Part shown: piece after piece, positions 1-8,682 of the stretch
Layout: every line of letters starts with the position of its first letter
Numbering within the stretch: position 1 is the first letter of the stretch
DNA from: CAWVSB01 sp046710535
Lineage (GTDB): Bacteria; Pseudomonadota; Gammaproteobacteria; Pseudomonadales; CAWVSB01
Reading direction: 5' to 3'
Assembly: GCA_046710535.1 (NCBI GenBank)
Contig: JBKEHH010000001.1
Coordinates: 310,001-374,000 of the forward strand
DNA: 64,000 bases
Translations under genes and position numbers: made by a program
Notes under the pieces: generated by a model
The model's input: only the letters and a program-made list of their open reading frames with translations
What the model was told of the DNA's origin: nothing
The model's database searches: none

Positions 1-1136
1 AGACCTTGCGTCAAACGAAAATTGATGGACCTAATTTGGCCACTAATTTAGAGTTTCATTATGGCTTAGTTAACTGGTTTATTGGCCAAGGTATAAACGC
101 TAGACCGACAACGGGTTTTATTGTGCCGTACTTAACCTTGGTTGGGTTACTGAAGCAGGCGGCTAATAATATTGATCTTCAATATTCCTATAAACAACTA
201 GCGGCATCTGCACTAGCGGACTATAGCAGCGATGCGTTAGCTAGCGCGAACAATGCGGTGGACCTGAAAACTACACTATTGCTGCGCCCATTAGAGACGT
301 TACTTGCTGAACCGCATGTTTTAAGTGGTTGGCTTAGTACCAACAAAGATAATTTCCAGGTTAACGGTGGTGCGGTGACTTGGTTAGAAAACCCCATCAA
401 AGTATTGGCTGATACATATCACTATCTTAATATGGATTATGACGAAACTGATCCCGCGCTATTCCAAATCTGGAGCCATGACAAAGATTTATTGTCAGAT
501 GCCTTGAGTTTCTATGCAGAAATTGAAGCCCGCTTAGATTGCTGTGATTGGACAGAATTAGGCGTGATGTTGGCCTCGCAGAAAACACAAAAAGGCTTTG
601 ATAGCGATACTTGGCAGCAAGTTCAAGCTGCACATATTGGTTTTCAGTTAGGAATGCCTGTGTTGTCATTGTTGCCATACCTAGCCGATGCGGTTGAGTA
701 TTTCTCATTGGCAATGAAGCCAGACCTAAGTATTGGTATTCCTAAAAAGTTACAACAGAAGGACTTGCAAGCGGCAATGGCTAAAGTGCTAGTGCCGCCG
801 CCTGTGGCCAAATCTGATGAGATTGTTGCCTCCAGCGGCGGTATGTTCTATTCACGCGAAGCGCCGGGGATGGAGGCATTTGTGGTAGAAGGTACTCATT
901 TTAATGAAGGTGACGCGCTATATATTGTTGAAGTCATGAAAATGTTTAACAAGGTGCATGCGCCATTTGCCGGAACCATTACAAAAGTATTGGTCGATAC
1001 TGATGGTTTAATCATCAAAAAAGGAGACCCGTTATTCAAGGTTGAGCCGGATGAAGAAATTGTGGTTGAAGATCCTGCTGAGATTGCTAAACGCAAGCGA
1101 GCATCTACCGATAAGTTTTTAACAGCTAATAAATAA
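1..1136 (+). CDS. Biotin-dependent acyl-CoA carboxylase, biotin carrier C-terminal part (partial, 5' end outside window)
   Basis: The reading frame is open from the first base, so the N-terminal part (presumably the ATP-grasp biotin carboxylase) lies upstream of the window; no start is visible. The last ~80 residues form a biotinyl/lipoyl carrier domain with the EVMKM motif. The lysine that would carry biotin is encoded at 939-941. Preceding it are ~270 residues of less recognisable alpha-helical sequence and a PPP linker. Biotin carboxylase/carrier proteins supply carboxyl groups to a carboxyltransferase subunit. The genes directly downstream (epimerase, mutase, MeaB) make a propionyl-CoA carboxylase role the best guess, but acetyl-CoA or another acyl-CoA substrate is possible. 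The stretch between carboxylase and carrier looks long for a standard PccA. Confidence 0.8.
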   Translation, partial: TLRQTKIDGPNLATNLEFHYGLVNWFIGQGINARPTTGFIVPYLTLVGLLKQAANNIDLQYSYKQLAASALADYSSDALASANNAVDLKTTLLLRPLETLLAEPHVLSGWLSTNKDNFQVNGGAVTWLENPIKVLADTYHYLNMDYDETDPALFQIWSHDKDLLSDALSFYAEIEARLDCCDWTELGVMLASQKTQKGFDSDTWQQVQAAHIGFQLGMPVLSLLPYLADAVEYFSLAMKPDLSIGIPKKLQQKDLQAAMAKVLVPPPVAKSDEIVASSGGMFYSREAPGMEAFVVEGTHFNEGDALYIVEVMKMFNKVHAPFAGTITKVLVDTDGLIIKKGDPLFKVEPDEEIVVEDPAEIAKRKRASTDKFLTANK

Positions 1137-1178
1137 CGGACAACAATTAACTATCAGTAGATAACAACAGGGAACACT

Positions 1179-1589
1179 ATGATTACAGGTTTAGACCATA
1201 TTGCTATCGCAGTGCCCGACATTGATCGGGCGATTTCGCGTTTTATGGATGATTTTGGTATCCAATACAATGGCCGCGAGGATGTTGCCAGCGCAAAAAC
1301 CTCCACCGCTTTTTTCCCTATTAGTGGCACTCAAATAGAGTTAGTCCACCCGCTTAATGGTGAAGGGCCAATAGCCAAATTTTTGGAAAACAAAGGCGGT
1401 GGACTTCATCATCTTTGTTTTAGTACAGACGATATAGAAGCTGACGTTAAGCATCTTACCGAAAAGGGCTATCTGTTCTTGGGTGATAAACCGACTCTGG
1501 GTGCTCACGATTGTATGGTTATATTTATTCATCCGAAAAGTACCGACGGCGTATTGATCGAATTAAGTCAGCCACCGGCTGACCATTAA
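1179..1589 (+). CDS. mce: Methylmalonyl-CoA epimerase (VOC family)
   Basis: This 136-residue protein is the usual length for methylmalonyl-CoA epimerase, which interconverts (S)- and (R)-methylmalonyl-CoA between the carboxylase and the mutase. It is a single glyoxalase/VOC fold. It opens with the family motif LDHIAIAVPD, and the likely metal ligands are H7, Q52, H77/H78 in GGGLHHLCF, and E128 in VLIELSQ. It sits 42 bases after the carboxylase and 21 bases before the mutase, so all three are probably one transcript. The ATG is preceded by an AGGG-type ribosome site. Confidence 0.92.
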   Translation: MITGLDHIAIAVPDIDRAISRFMDDFGIQYNGREDVASAKTSTAFFPISGTQIELVHPLNGEGPIAKFLENKGGGLHHLCFSTDDIEADVKHLTEKGYLFLGDKPTLGAHDCMVIFIHPKSTDGVLIELSQPPADH

Positions 1590-1610
1590 AATAATTATTG
1601 GAGAAACAAC

Positions 1611-3770
1611 ATGGCTGATAATTACAAGCCTGGGCAATACACCAGAAACGAGTGGACCGCTTTAGCTGAAAAGCAGTTAAGTAAGTCTAATAAGACATTA
1701 GCTGATTTGGTTTGGCACACGCCAGAAGGAATCGCGATTAAGCCGCTTTACACTAAAGAAGATGTCGATGGATTAGAGTTTGCTGACACTATGCCGGGCT
1801 TGGAGCCGTTTATTCGTGGCCCTCAGCCAACTATGTATGCAGGGCGGCCATGGACCATTCGGCAATACGCGGGCTTTTCTACCGCTGAGAAATCAAATGC
1901 TTTTTATCGCAAGGCGCTAGCCGCTGGCGGGCAAGGTGTTTCAGTGGCCTTCGATTTAGCGACTCACCGCGGTTATGATTCCGATCACCCACGGGTCACC
2001 GGAGATGTTGGTAAGGCGGGAGTAGCCATTGATTCTGTTGAAGATATGAAAATATTGTTCGACGAAATCCCGCTCGATAAAGTCTCTGTTTCGATGACGA
2101 TGAATGGCGCAGTGCTGCCGGTTCTCGCTGGCTATGTGGTTGCCGCAGAAGAGCAAGGTGTAAGCCAAGATCAATTATCTGGCACCATTCAAAATGATAT
2201 CTTGAAAGAATTTATGGTGCGAAATACTTATATTTTTCCACCCGCGCCATCAATGAAAATCATCGGCGATATTATTGCTTACGCTTCAACTAATATGCCT
2301 AAATACAATACAATTTCAATTTCGGGCTATCACATTCAAGAGGCGGGTGCTGATGCAGCACTTGAGCTGGCATATACGCTGGCAGACGGTAAAGAGTATA
2401 TTCGTACCGCTATAGCAGCTGGTTTAGATATTGATAAATTTGCTGGCCGCTTGTCGTTCTTTTGGGGCGTTGGTATGAATTTCTATATGGAAATTGCCAA
2501 AATGCGTGCTGCCAGAATGTTATGGGCGAGAATAGTCAGTGAGTTTAATCCTAAGGATGAACGCTCAAAAATGTTGCGTACTCACAGTCAAACCTCTGGC
2601 TGGTCACTGACCGAACAAGACCCTTATAACAACGTCGTACGTACCACTATCGAGGCAATGGCTGCGGTATTTGGTGGGACCCAGTCTTTGCACACTAACG
2701 CATTGGATGAAGCTATAGCGCTACCTACCGAGTTTTCATCACGCATTGCCCGTAACACCCAGCTAATTATTCAAGAAGAAACGGGCATTACCAACGTAGT
2801 AGACCCATGGGGCGGCTCTTACATGATGGAGTCGTTGACTCAGGAGATGGCCGATAAAGCATGGGGGCTGATTGAAGAAATTGAAGAAAATGGTGGCATG
2901 GCAAAGGCCATTGAAACCGGTTTGCCGAAGCTTAAAATCGAAGAATCTGCAGCTAAGAAACAAGCGCGTATTGACCGCGGTGAAGATGTCATCGTAGGCG
3001 TTAATAAATACAAGCTAGATACTGAAGACGATGTTGATATTTTAGAGATTGATAATCATGCTGTGCGTGATACTCAGATAGCTCGGCTTAAAGAAATTAG
3101 AGCCAAGCGAGACAGTGCTGTTGTTGAAGCGGCATTGGCTGCGATAACCGAATGCGCTAAAGGCGGCGCTGGCAATTTGCTAGATCTTGCCATTAAAGCC
3201 ACTCGAGCTCGTGCCACTGTGGGGGAGATATCTGACGCTATGGAAAAAGAATTCGGTCGCTTTAAAGCTCAGGCGCAAACGGTTGCTGGTGTTTATGGCG
3301 CGGCTTACAAAGATGATGCTCAATGGGAGAATTTGTCTGGTGTGATTAGTGACTTCTCAGATAAAAATGGTCGCCGCCCGCGGGTACTCATTTGTAAAAT
3401 GGGTCAAGATGGCCATGACAGAGGAGCTAAAATTATTGCCACTGCCTTTGCCGACTTGGGTTTTGACGTAGATTTATCGCCAATGTTTTCTACCCCGGAG
3501 GAGGTTGCTCGTCAAGCGGTTGAGAATGATGTGCATGCAGTCGGTGTCTCTTCTTTAGCGGCTGGTCATAAGACATTGGTTCCCGAGCTAATAGCTGCCC
3601 TTAAAGAACAGGGCGCAGAAGAAATTATTGTCTTTGCTGGCGGTGTTATCCCGCGTCAAGACTATGATTATTTGTATGATGCCGGTGTCAAAGGCATTTT
3701 TGGCCCAGGCACGCCAGTTCCAGATGCAGCAAAAGGCGTAATAGACGCAATCAATAAAGCCAGAGGCTAG
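1611..3770 (+). CDS. mcmA: Methylmalonyl-CoA mutase, single-chain B12-dependent
   Basis: This 719-residue protein matches single-chain (homodimeric, ScpA/human-type) methylmalonyl-CoA mutases, which rearrange (R)-methylmalonyl-CoA to succinyl-CoA. The N-terminal TIM-barrel carries the substrate-binding stretch TMYAGRPWTIRQYAGF, and later DPWGGSYMMESLT. The C-terminal cobalamin-binding domain starts near residue 590 and holds the DxHxxG signature D600-G-H602-D-R-G605, H602 being the lower cobalt ligand. The ATG follows a GGAG ribosome site. It sits between epimerase and MeaB, completing propionyl-CoA to succinyl-CoA conversion. No B12 riboswitch was seen in the 21-base gap upstream. Confidence 0.97.
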   Translation: MADNYKPGQYTRNEWTALAEKQLSKSNKTLADLVWHTPEGIAIKPLYTKEDVDGLEFADTMPGLEPFIRGPQPTMYAGRPWTIRQYAGFSTAEKSNAFYRKALAAGGQGVSVAFDLATHRGYDSDHPRVTGDVGKAGVAIDSVEDMKILFDEIPLDKVSVSMTMNGAVLPVLAGYVVAAEEQGVSQDQLSGTIQNDILKEFMVRNTYIFPPAPSMKIIGDIIAYASTNMPKYNTISISGYHIQEAGADAALELAYTLADGKEYIRTAIAAGLDIDKFAGRLSFFWGVGMNFYMEIAKMRAARMLWARIVSEFNPKDERSKMLRTHSQTSGWSLTEQDPYNNVVRTTIEAMAAVFGGTQSLHTNALDEAIALPTEFSSRIARNTQLIIQEETGITNVVDPWGGSYMMESLTQEMADKAWGLIEEIEENGGMAKAIETGLPKLKIEESAAKKQARIDRGEDVIVGVNKYKLDTEDDVDILEIDNHAVRDTQIARLKEIRAKRDSAVVEAALAAITECAKGGAGNLLDLAIKATRARATVGEISDAMEKEFGRFKAQAQTVAGVYGAAYKDDAQWENLSGVISDFSDKNGRRPRVLICKMGQDGHDRGAKIIATAFADLGFDVDLSPMFSTPEEVARQAVENDVHAVGVSSLAAGHKTLVPELIAALKEQGAEEIIVFAGGVIPRQDYDYLYDAGVKGIFGPGTPVPDAAKGVIDAINKARG

Positions 3771-3773
3771 TTA

Positions 3774-4730
3774 ATGACCGTCGATTTAGACTTGTTACGA
3801 CAAGGCAACCGCCGCGCGCTGGCAAAGGCGATAACGGTTGTCGAGTCCACTTTAGAGTCAGATCGAGTTAAGTCCCAAAAAATCCTGGAGACTATATTGC
3901 CTGAGACAGGTAACAGTATCCGGGTCGGTATTAGTGGTGTTCCGGGCGTAGGTAAATCTACCTTTATCGAGGCGCTTGGCTTGTATCTAATCTCCCTCGG
4001 GAAAAAGGTTGCGGTGCTTGCGGTGGACCCAAGCTCTCCTATGGCGGGGGGAAGTATATTGGGTGACAAGACTCGGATGGAAGAGCTCTCACGGGCTGAG
4101 TATGCTTATATCCGTCCGTCGCCATCGTCGGGGGCTTTAGGTGGTGTGGCGCAAAAAACCCGTGAAAGTATGCTGCTATGCGAAGCTGCTGGTTATGACA
4201 TTATTCTGGTAGAAACCGTTGGCGTAGGACAATCAGAATTTGAAGTTGCTGGAATGGTCGACTTTTTCCTGGTTTTAATGGTGCCCAACGCAGGTGATGA
4301 ACTGCAGGGTATTAAAAAGGGGATTATGGAATTAGTGGATGGGCTGGTTATCAACAAAGCCGATGGCGAATCTATTAATTTAGCCAACCGCAGTATGAGT
4401 CATTACAAAAATGCCTTTTATTTATTAAAAAATAGCGGTTTTTGGTCACCTCAAGTGCTTAGTTGCTCCGCACTAGAAGAGACAAATTTAGATACGGTTT
4501 GGGCAATGATTGCACAGTATGCGACTGCGGCGATAGATAATGGCTTTTTTACTAGTAATCGAGAAAAACAAAATATCGCTTGGATGAATAAGCTCATTCA
4601 TGAACTGTTAGAGCAGCGCTTATATGAAAATAAACTCATTGCTGAAATGATGCCCAGCTTAAAAGAGTCGGTGACTAAAGGTGCAATGACACCGTACAAT
4701 GCTGCCAAGAAAGTAATGGGTTTAATTTAG
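3774..4730 (+). CDS. meaB: Methylmalonyl-CoA mutase-associated GTPase MeaB
   Basis: This 318-residue G3E-family P-loop GTPase starts three bases after the mutase stop. Walker A is GVPGVGKST near residue 50, followed by AVDPSSP (metal/base-specific loop), an ETVGVGQSE stretch (G3 region) and NKADGE (guanine specificity). MeaB/ArgK proteins gate cofactor loading and protect methylmalonyl-CoA mutase from inactivation. Immediate adjacency to the mutase makes this role secure. The length is normal for the family and there are no missing motifs. Confidence 0.95.
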   Translation: MTVDLDLLRQGNRRALAKAITVVESTLESDRVKSQKILETILPETGNSIRVGISGVPGVGKSTFIEALGLYLISLGKKVAVLAVDPSSPMAGGSILGDKTRMEELSRAEYAYIRPSPSSGALGGVAQKTRESMLLCEAAGYDIILVETVGVGQSEFEVAGMVDFFLVLMVPNAGDELQGIKKGIMELVDGLVINKADGESINLANRSMSHYKNAFYLLKNSGFWSPQVLSCSALEETNLDTVWAMIAQYATAAIDNGFFTSNREKQNIAWMNKLIHELLEQRLYENKLIAEMMPSLKESVTKGAMTPYNAAKKVMGLI

Positions 4731-4756
4731 CACCTTGCCGGTATAATAATTAACTG

Positions 4757-5245
4757 ATGAAGTTTGTTGTTGGAATATATTTTCTGAGCCTTTTACTAAT
4801 TTTGCCTAAGCTTGCGCTTGGGCAAAGTGCTGTTTGTGATCCATATAAAGATTATGACTGCTTACTGCAGAATGTTACTAAGGTGGCGAATAATTGGGCT
4901 AATGCCTGGGTTGAGCATGATATTGACCGCTATCTGGCTTCTTATGCCGCTAATATCTCACCGTTAGATAATGTGGATTACAGTCAGTGGGAAAAAAATC
5001 GAACAGTGAGAGTTGGTCAGCCAAAAACTATCAGAGTCGACATAACTATGCTTGAGGTTAAACCACTGAGCGAGAATAATATTATGGTAAAATTTATTCA
5101 GCAATATACGTCGCAAGGTTATAGCGATAATGTTGTTAAACAGCTAATAATTAATGCTGACTTTAAAATAGTGAAAGAGAGAATAGTATCGAAAATGTCT
5201 CCAGTTGAAGCCGCTGAGATGATAAATCGGATTAATAAAAACTAG
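4757..5245 (+). CDS. Secreted NTF2-like (Cds6-type) domain protein
   Basis: A clear Sec signal peptide (residues 1-22, ending ALG-Q) precedes one ~120-residue domain. That domain has the pattern NWANAWVEHDIDRYLASYA, then YSQWEKNR and VKFIQQY, which resembles the NTF2/SnoaL-like domain at the C-terminus of some L,D-transpeptidases (Cds6 type). The next locus encodes a transpeptidase ending in a related copy (compare DNWISTWESRDIDKYLDFY and FSQWASHKR), so the two arose by duplication. It ends 4 bases before that locus. It probably works in the periplasm in cell-wall metabolism, but its biochemical role is unknown. Confidence 0.7.
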   Translation: MKFVVGIYFLSLLLILPKLALGQSAVCDPYKDYDCLLQNVTKVANNWANAWVEHDIDRYLASYAANISPLDNVDYSQWEKNRTVRVGQPKTIRVDITMLEVKPLSENNIMVKFIQQYTSQGYSDNVVKQLIINADFKIVKERIVSKMSPVEAAEMINRINKN

Positions 5246-5249
5246 ACCT

Positions 5250-6164
5250 ATGTGTGGTGTAATGGCCTTTTTAAGAAAATCACTATCAATTTTATTTTTG
5301 CTTTTCTTAAGCTCGCGTCTGTTGGCTCACGAGACCGGATTGCCCTCGGTAGTTGTGTTGTCTGATCATATTGTCAATGTGGTGGCGGTTGATTTAAACA
5401 AAGGGTTATTTAGCTTGCTTGAACATAAGGATGGCAAGTTGTCTTTAGTAAAAACTGTACCCACCAGTATTGGCAAGCAAGGCTTCGACAAGTTTTACGA
5501 GGGTGATAAGAAGACACCGATTGGTATTTATAAGATTGTTGATTATAAGCCTGACAATACCATTGGAGCAAAATACGGTATCGCCGCTTTTCCGTTAGAT
5601 TATCCTAACATCTGGGATCAAAAACGCTTGCGCACCGGCTCAGGTATCTGGATTCATGGTATGTAAAAAGAAATGACATCTAGGCCCAAGCGCGATAGCG
5701 ATGGTTGTATAGTATTAAATAACGATGATTTATACAGTATTTTTGATCAGTTATTAGATAAAAATACGCCGGTTATTTTAGCGGAAAATGCACCGCTGGA
5801 AGAATTGATTAGGACTAATAGCAACGACGGCTTTGTCGATGTTTTCGATAATTGGATTTCAACTTGGGAATCTCGAGATATAGATAAGTATTTAGATTTT
5901 TACTCAGCTGATTTTGATAATAAAGGGAAAAACTTTAGCCAGTGGGCTTCTCATAAACGCCGAGTAAATAGGCAAAAAACATTTATTGATGTCGATGTTA
6001 AGAAGCTCTCAGTATTCGATTATCCTAGTGAAGAAAATCTTCGTTTAGTTGAGTTTTATCAAGACTACCAAAGCAATAATTACAACAGTACCGCTTGGAA
6101 ACGTCAGTTTTGGAGCCAAACCGATGGTAATTGGAAAATTGTTTATGAGGACACTTACAGGTGA
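5250..6164 (+). pseudogene. L,D-transpeptidase (YkuD) with C-terminal NTF2-like domain, interrupted by an in-frame TAA
   Basis: The first part (5250-5663) has a signal peptide, best started at the ATG at 5262, and a YkuD domain running through GDKKTPIGIYKI to the catalytic-site GSGIWIHGM. The codon at 5664-5666 is TAA. The same frame continues as KEMTSRPKRDSDGC, which supplies the catalytic SDGC cysteine, and then the NTF2-like tail to 6164. The stop therefore falls between the conserved His and the catalytic Cys. No frame change is needed to join the halves, so one base substitution (or a sequencing error) explains it. Intact, the enzyme would cross-link peptidoglycan or attach lipoprotein in the periplasm. 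As read, neither half can be an active transpeptidase. Confidence 0.85.
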
Positions 6165-7240
6165 GTTTTTGTATGAGAGTTGCTGGTGTTATAAGTTTGC
6201 TGATTTTACTCAATGCTTGCGGAGTATTAGAAACACAACAGCCGGCATCAGTAAATTCTGGGACTGAACCTCAGGCCGAGATCAAAACGCAGTCCGAGTC
6301 GACTCATCACGCTGTTACTCCGCAGCCAGCACTAGTTGACACGATTGATGAAATGGCGGCTAGTGCTGCTGCTCAATCGGTGGTGCAGCAAATAGCTATC
6401 GCTAAAGCCGCTAGTAAAAATGCGGCTAGTGTTGAAAGTTTATGTAAAGAAGTAGGTGACAGGCTAGGTAGTGTGTCGGTAGCGGATTGCTTAGCCGAAA
6501 AGTTTAGCGCAGCAAAGGTAGTTAGTGTTGAGGGGCGGGCAATTATTTATCAACGCTACTTACCGCTGGCTGACAAAGAGCCTAAAGCAAAAGTGTTATT
6601 GGTTGGTGGTATTCATGGAGATGAATATTCGTCGGTAAGCATCGTATTTAAATGGTTGCAAACGCTTGATGAATACCATTCTGGTTTGTTTGATTGGTAT
6701 ATTATTCCGCTATTAAATCCTGATGGTTTATTACAGCAAAAAGCGCAGCGACAAAATGCTAATGGTGTCGATTTAAATCGTAATTTCCCTACCCCTAATT
6801 GGGATATTGATGCTCCAAAATATTGGAAAAAAACCAGTAAAAACGTTCGCCGTTACCCTGGGCCAAGTGCCGGTAGCGAAGTAGAGTCGCAACTATTAAT
6901 GAATGTAATCGACGAATTTGAGCCTGACGTGATTGTATCTGTACATGCCCCGCATAGTTTGGTTGACTATGACGGTCCACCAAAAGCGCCGAATAGAATA
7001 GGCGATTTACAACTGCGTTGTTTGGGTGTTTATCCAGGCTCATTAGGCAACTATGCCGGAGTTCATAAAGGGGTTCAGGTGATTACTATAGAGTTGTCCT
7101 CAGCCGGTATTATGCCAGAGGATACGGAGGTGAGTAGCATGTGGACAGACTTAATACGATATTTAGTTAGCAATGAAAAATTTCAGCAGCAACAGTCGGC
7201 AGCGGCAAGTAATGGCGATGCAGCGGCGGATGTTAACTAA
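6161..7240 (+). CDS. M14-family zinc carboxypeptidase lipoprotein (MpaA-like murein peptide amidase)
   Basis: The protein opens with a lipoprotein signal (LILLNAC, lipidated Cys at residue 20 from the GTG at 6161; the ATG at 6173 is an equally good start). A Ser/Ala/Gln-rich linker to about residue 90 leads into an M14 domain. Zinc ligands are visible as H152 and E155 (GGIHGDE) and H262 (SVHAPH). The substrate-binding NRNF is at 205-208 and the catalytic Glu is E311 (ITIELSS). The domain resembles murein tripeptide amidases and gamma-D-Glu-DAP peptidases. It overlaps the end of the broken transpeptidase by 4 bases, so the two were co-translated, supporting a cell-wall peptide role. The exact cleaved bond is not shown. 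Confidence 0.82.
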   Translation: MSFCMRVAGVISLLILLNACGVLETQQPASVNSGTEPQAEIKTQSESTHHAVTPQPALVDTIDEMAASAAAQSVVQQIAIAKAASKNAASVESLCKEVGDRLGSVSVADCLAEKFSAAKVVSVEGRAIIYQRYLPLADKEPKAKVLLVGGIHGDEYSSVSIVFKWLQTLDEYHSGLFDWYIIPLLNPDGLLQQKAQRQNANGVDLNRNFPTPNWDIDAPKYWKKTSKNVRRYPGPSAGSEVESQLLMNVIDEFEPDVIVSVHAPHSLVDYDGPPKAPNRIGDLQLRCLGVYPGSLGNYAGVHKGVQVITIELSSAGIMPEDTEVSSMWTDLIRYLVSNEKFQQQQSAAASNGDAAADVN

Positions 7241-7705
7241 GTGGCTCTCGAGATATCAATAGACGAGTTAATCGCTGCGTTAACTAATTTTGTTATCAAT
7301 ACGTTGGATCTTGCTGTTGCAATGGATATTGCGATTGAGAGTTATGATCGAACAACACTGGTGTTAAGTGCGCCCTTAGAGAAAAATATTAACGATAAAA
7401 ATACTGCCTTTGGTGGCAGTCTATATGTGCTCAATGTAATGACTTGCTGGGGCATGGTGTATATGAAATGCCGCGAAGGGGGTATTGAAATACCAAATAT
7501 AGTGGTCAGCCACGCAGAAATAGATTATCTAGCGCCGGTAGCCGATAAAAAAATTATTGCCAGTTGTACTATTAATGATGAGTTCGATGGCTTTATTGAG
7601 TACTACCAGGGCAATGGTCGTTCACGTGTAAGACTGCAATCTAGTGTAGTAACCGATGGCAAAGCCGCTGTATTGTTTAAGGGCAAATACGCCATCATTG
7701 AATAA
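7241..7705 (+). CDS. Hotdog-fold thioesterase (YiiD C-terminal domain family)
   Basis: This 154-residue hotdog protein begins with GTG directly after the stop of the M14 gene. Starting further downstream would lose the first helix seen in the family. The signature INDKNTAFGGSLY (the hotdog helix) and HAEIDYLAPV are typical of the putative thioesterase domain found at the C-terminus of YiiD/FabY-like proteins. No acetyltransferase domain is fused here. The substrate is unknown; acyl-CoA or acyl-ACP hydrolysis is likely. It converges with ppsR, leaving only 3 bases between the two stop codons. Confidence 0.75.
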   Translation: MALEISIDELIAALTNFVINTLDLAVAMDIAIESYDRTTLVLSAPLEKNINDKNTAFGGSLYVLNVMTCWGMVYMKCREGGIEIPNIVVSHAEIDYLAPVADKKIIASCTINDEFDGFIEYYQGNGRSRVRLQSSVVTDGKAAVLFKGKYAIIE

Positions 7706-7708
7706 GCT

Positions 7709-8524
7709 CTAATTCTTTCTGGCAATACCAGCTTTCGACATTATCTTTGCCGTAATTTCTTCAATAGAAAAGTGTGTTGTATCGACGTGCGGGATACCAT
7801 TTCTTAGCAATAGTCGCTCTGCATCTCTTACTTCGTTCTCGCATTGGGTTAACGACGCGTATTTACTATCAGCGCGCCGTTCCTGCCTGATCGAGCAGAG
7901 GCGTTCAGGGTTTATAGTAAGACCAAATAATTTAGCCCGATTTGCTTTTAAAGCTTTTGGTAATTGCCCGCTATCCATATCTTCTTCAGTAAGCGGGTAG
8001 TTGGCGGCAAAAATACCGTATTGTAGAGCCATATAGAGGCAGGTTGGCGTTTTGCCACTTCGCGACACACCGATCAAAATAATGTCTGCGCGCTCGTAAT
8101 GGTTTAGTTTTGCACCATCATCACTGTCTAAAGCATAGTGAACTGCTTCAATTCTGTCCTGATAAGCAGAATTTGTTGAAATTGCATGGGACTTTCCTAC
8201 TGAGCTACTAGACACTGAATGTAGTTCTTTTTCCAACGGTTTCAAAAACGCGCCGAACACGTCAATGGTATATCCACTACTTTCCGCTATCAGCTGTCGT
8301 ATGTCTTTGTTTACCACTGTATCGAATACGATTGGCGGCATACCATCGCGCTCAGCGGCAGCATCAATGCGGGATATAAGGTGTTGGGCTTTCTCTATGG
8401 TATCGACATATGACTCGGTAAATTTTTCAAACTGAATTTCTTCAAACTGGGTAAGTAAACTATTACCCAAGTTTTCGGCAGTGATTCCGGTAGAGTCGGA
8501 TACAAAGAATGCGGTGCGTTTCAT
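7709..8524 (-). CDS. ppsR: PEP synthase regulatory protein (bifunctional kinase/pyrophosphorylase)
   Basis: This 271-residue DUF299 protein has the P-loop GVSRSGKTPTCLYMA around residues 152-166 and the early SDSTGITAE motif. PpsR inactivates PEP synthase by ADP-dependent phosphorylation of a threonine next to the catalytic His and reactivates it with phosphate. It is divergent from ppsA (158-base gap), the normal arrangement for this pair in gammaproteobacteria. Full length, all motifs intact. Confidence 0.95.
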   Translation of the reverse strand: MKRTAFFVSDSTGITAENLGNSLLTQFEEIQFEKFTESYVDTIEKAQHLISRIDAAAERDGMPPIVFDTVVNKDIRQLIAESSGYTIDVFGAFLKPLEKELHSVSSSSVGKSHAISTNSAYQDRIEAVHYALDSDDGAKLNHYERADIILIGVSRSGKTPTCLYMALQYGIFAANYPLTEEDMDSGQLPKALKANRAKLFGLTINPERLCSIRQERRADSKYASLTQCENEVRDAERLLLRNGIPHVDTTHFSIEEITAKIMSKAGIARKN

Positions 8525-8682
8525 TTAAGGTTTGGCCTTTTGTAGTTTTATTCCAAAAATAGCGTTACAAATCAGTAGTTTTAAGGTTATTTGCGCATAG
8601 GCAACGGTGGTTTAACACTATACTATTGCGACCAATTATAGCGGGTGTTCGCTGCAAACGTGACTTACATTAGGAGATTAAA

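Noticed and set aside
5664..5666. Programmed recoding (selenocysteine-like) of the stop in the transpeptidase
   Set aside because: The codon is TAA, not TGA, and no recoding structure is evident; a nonsense mutation or sequence error is simpler.
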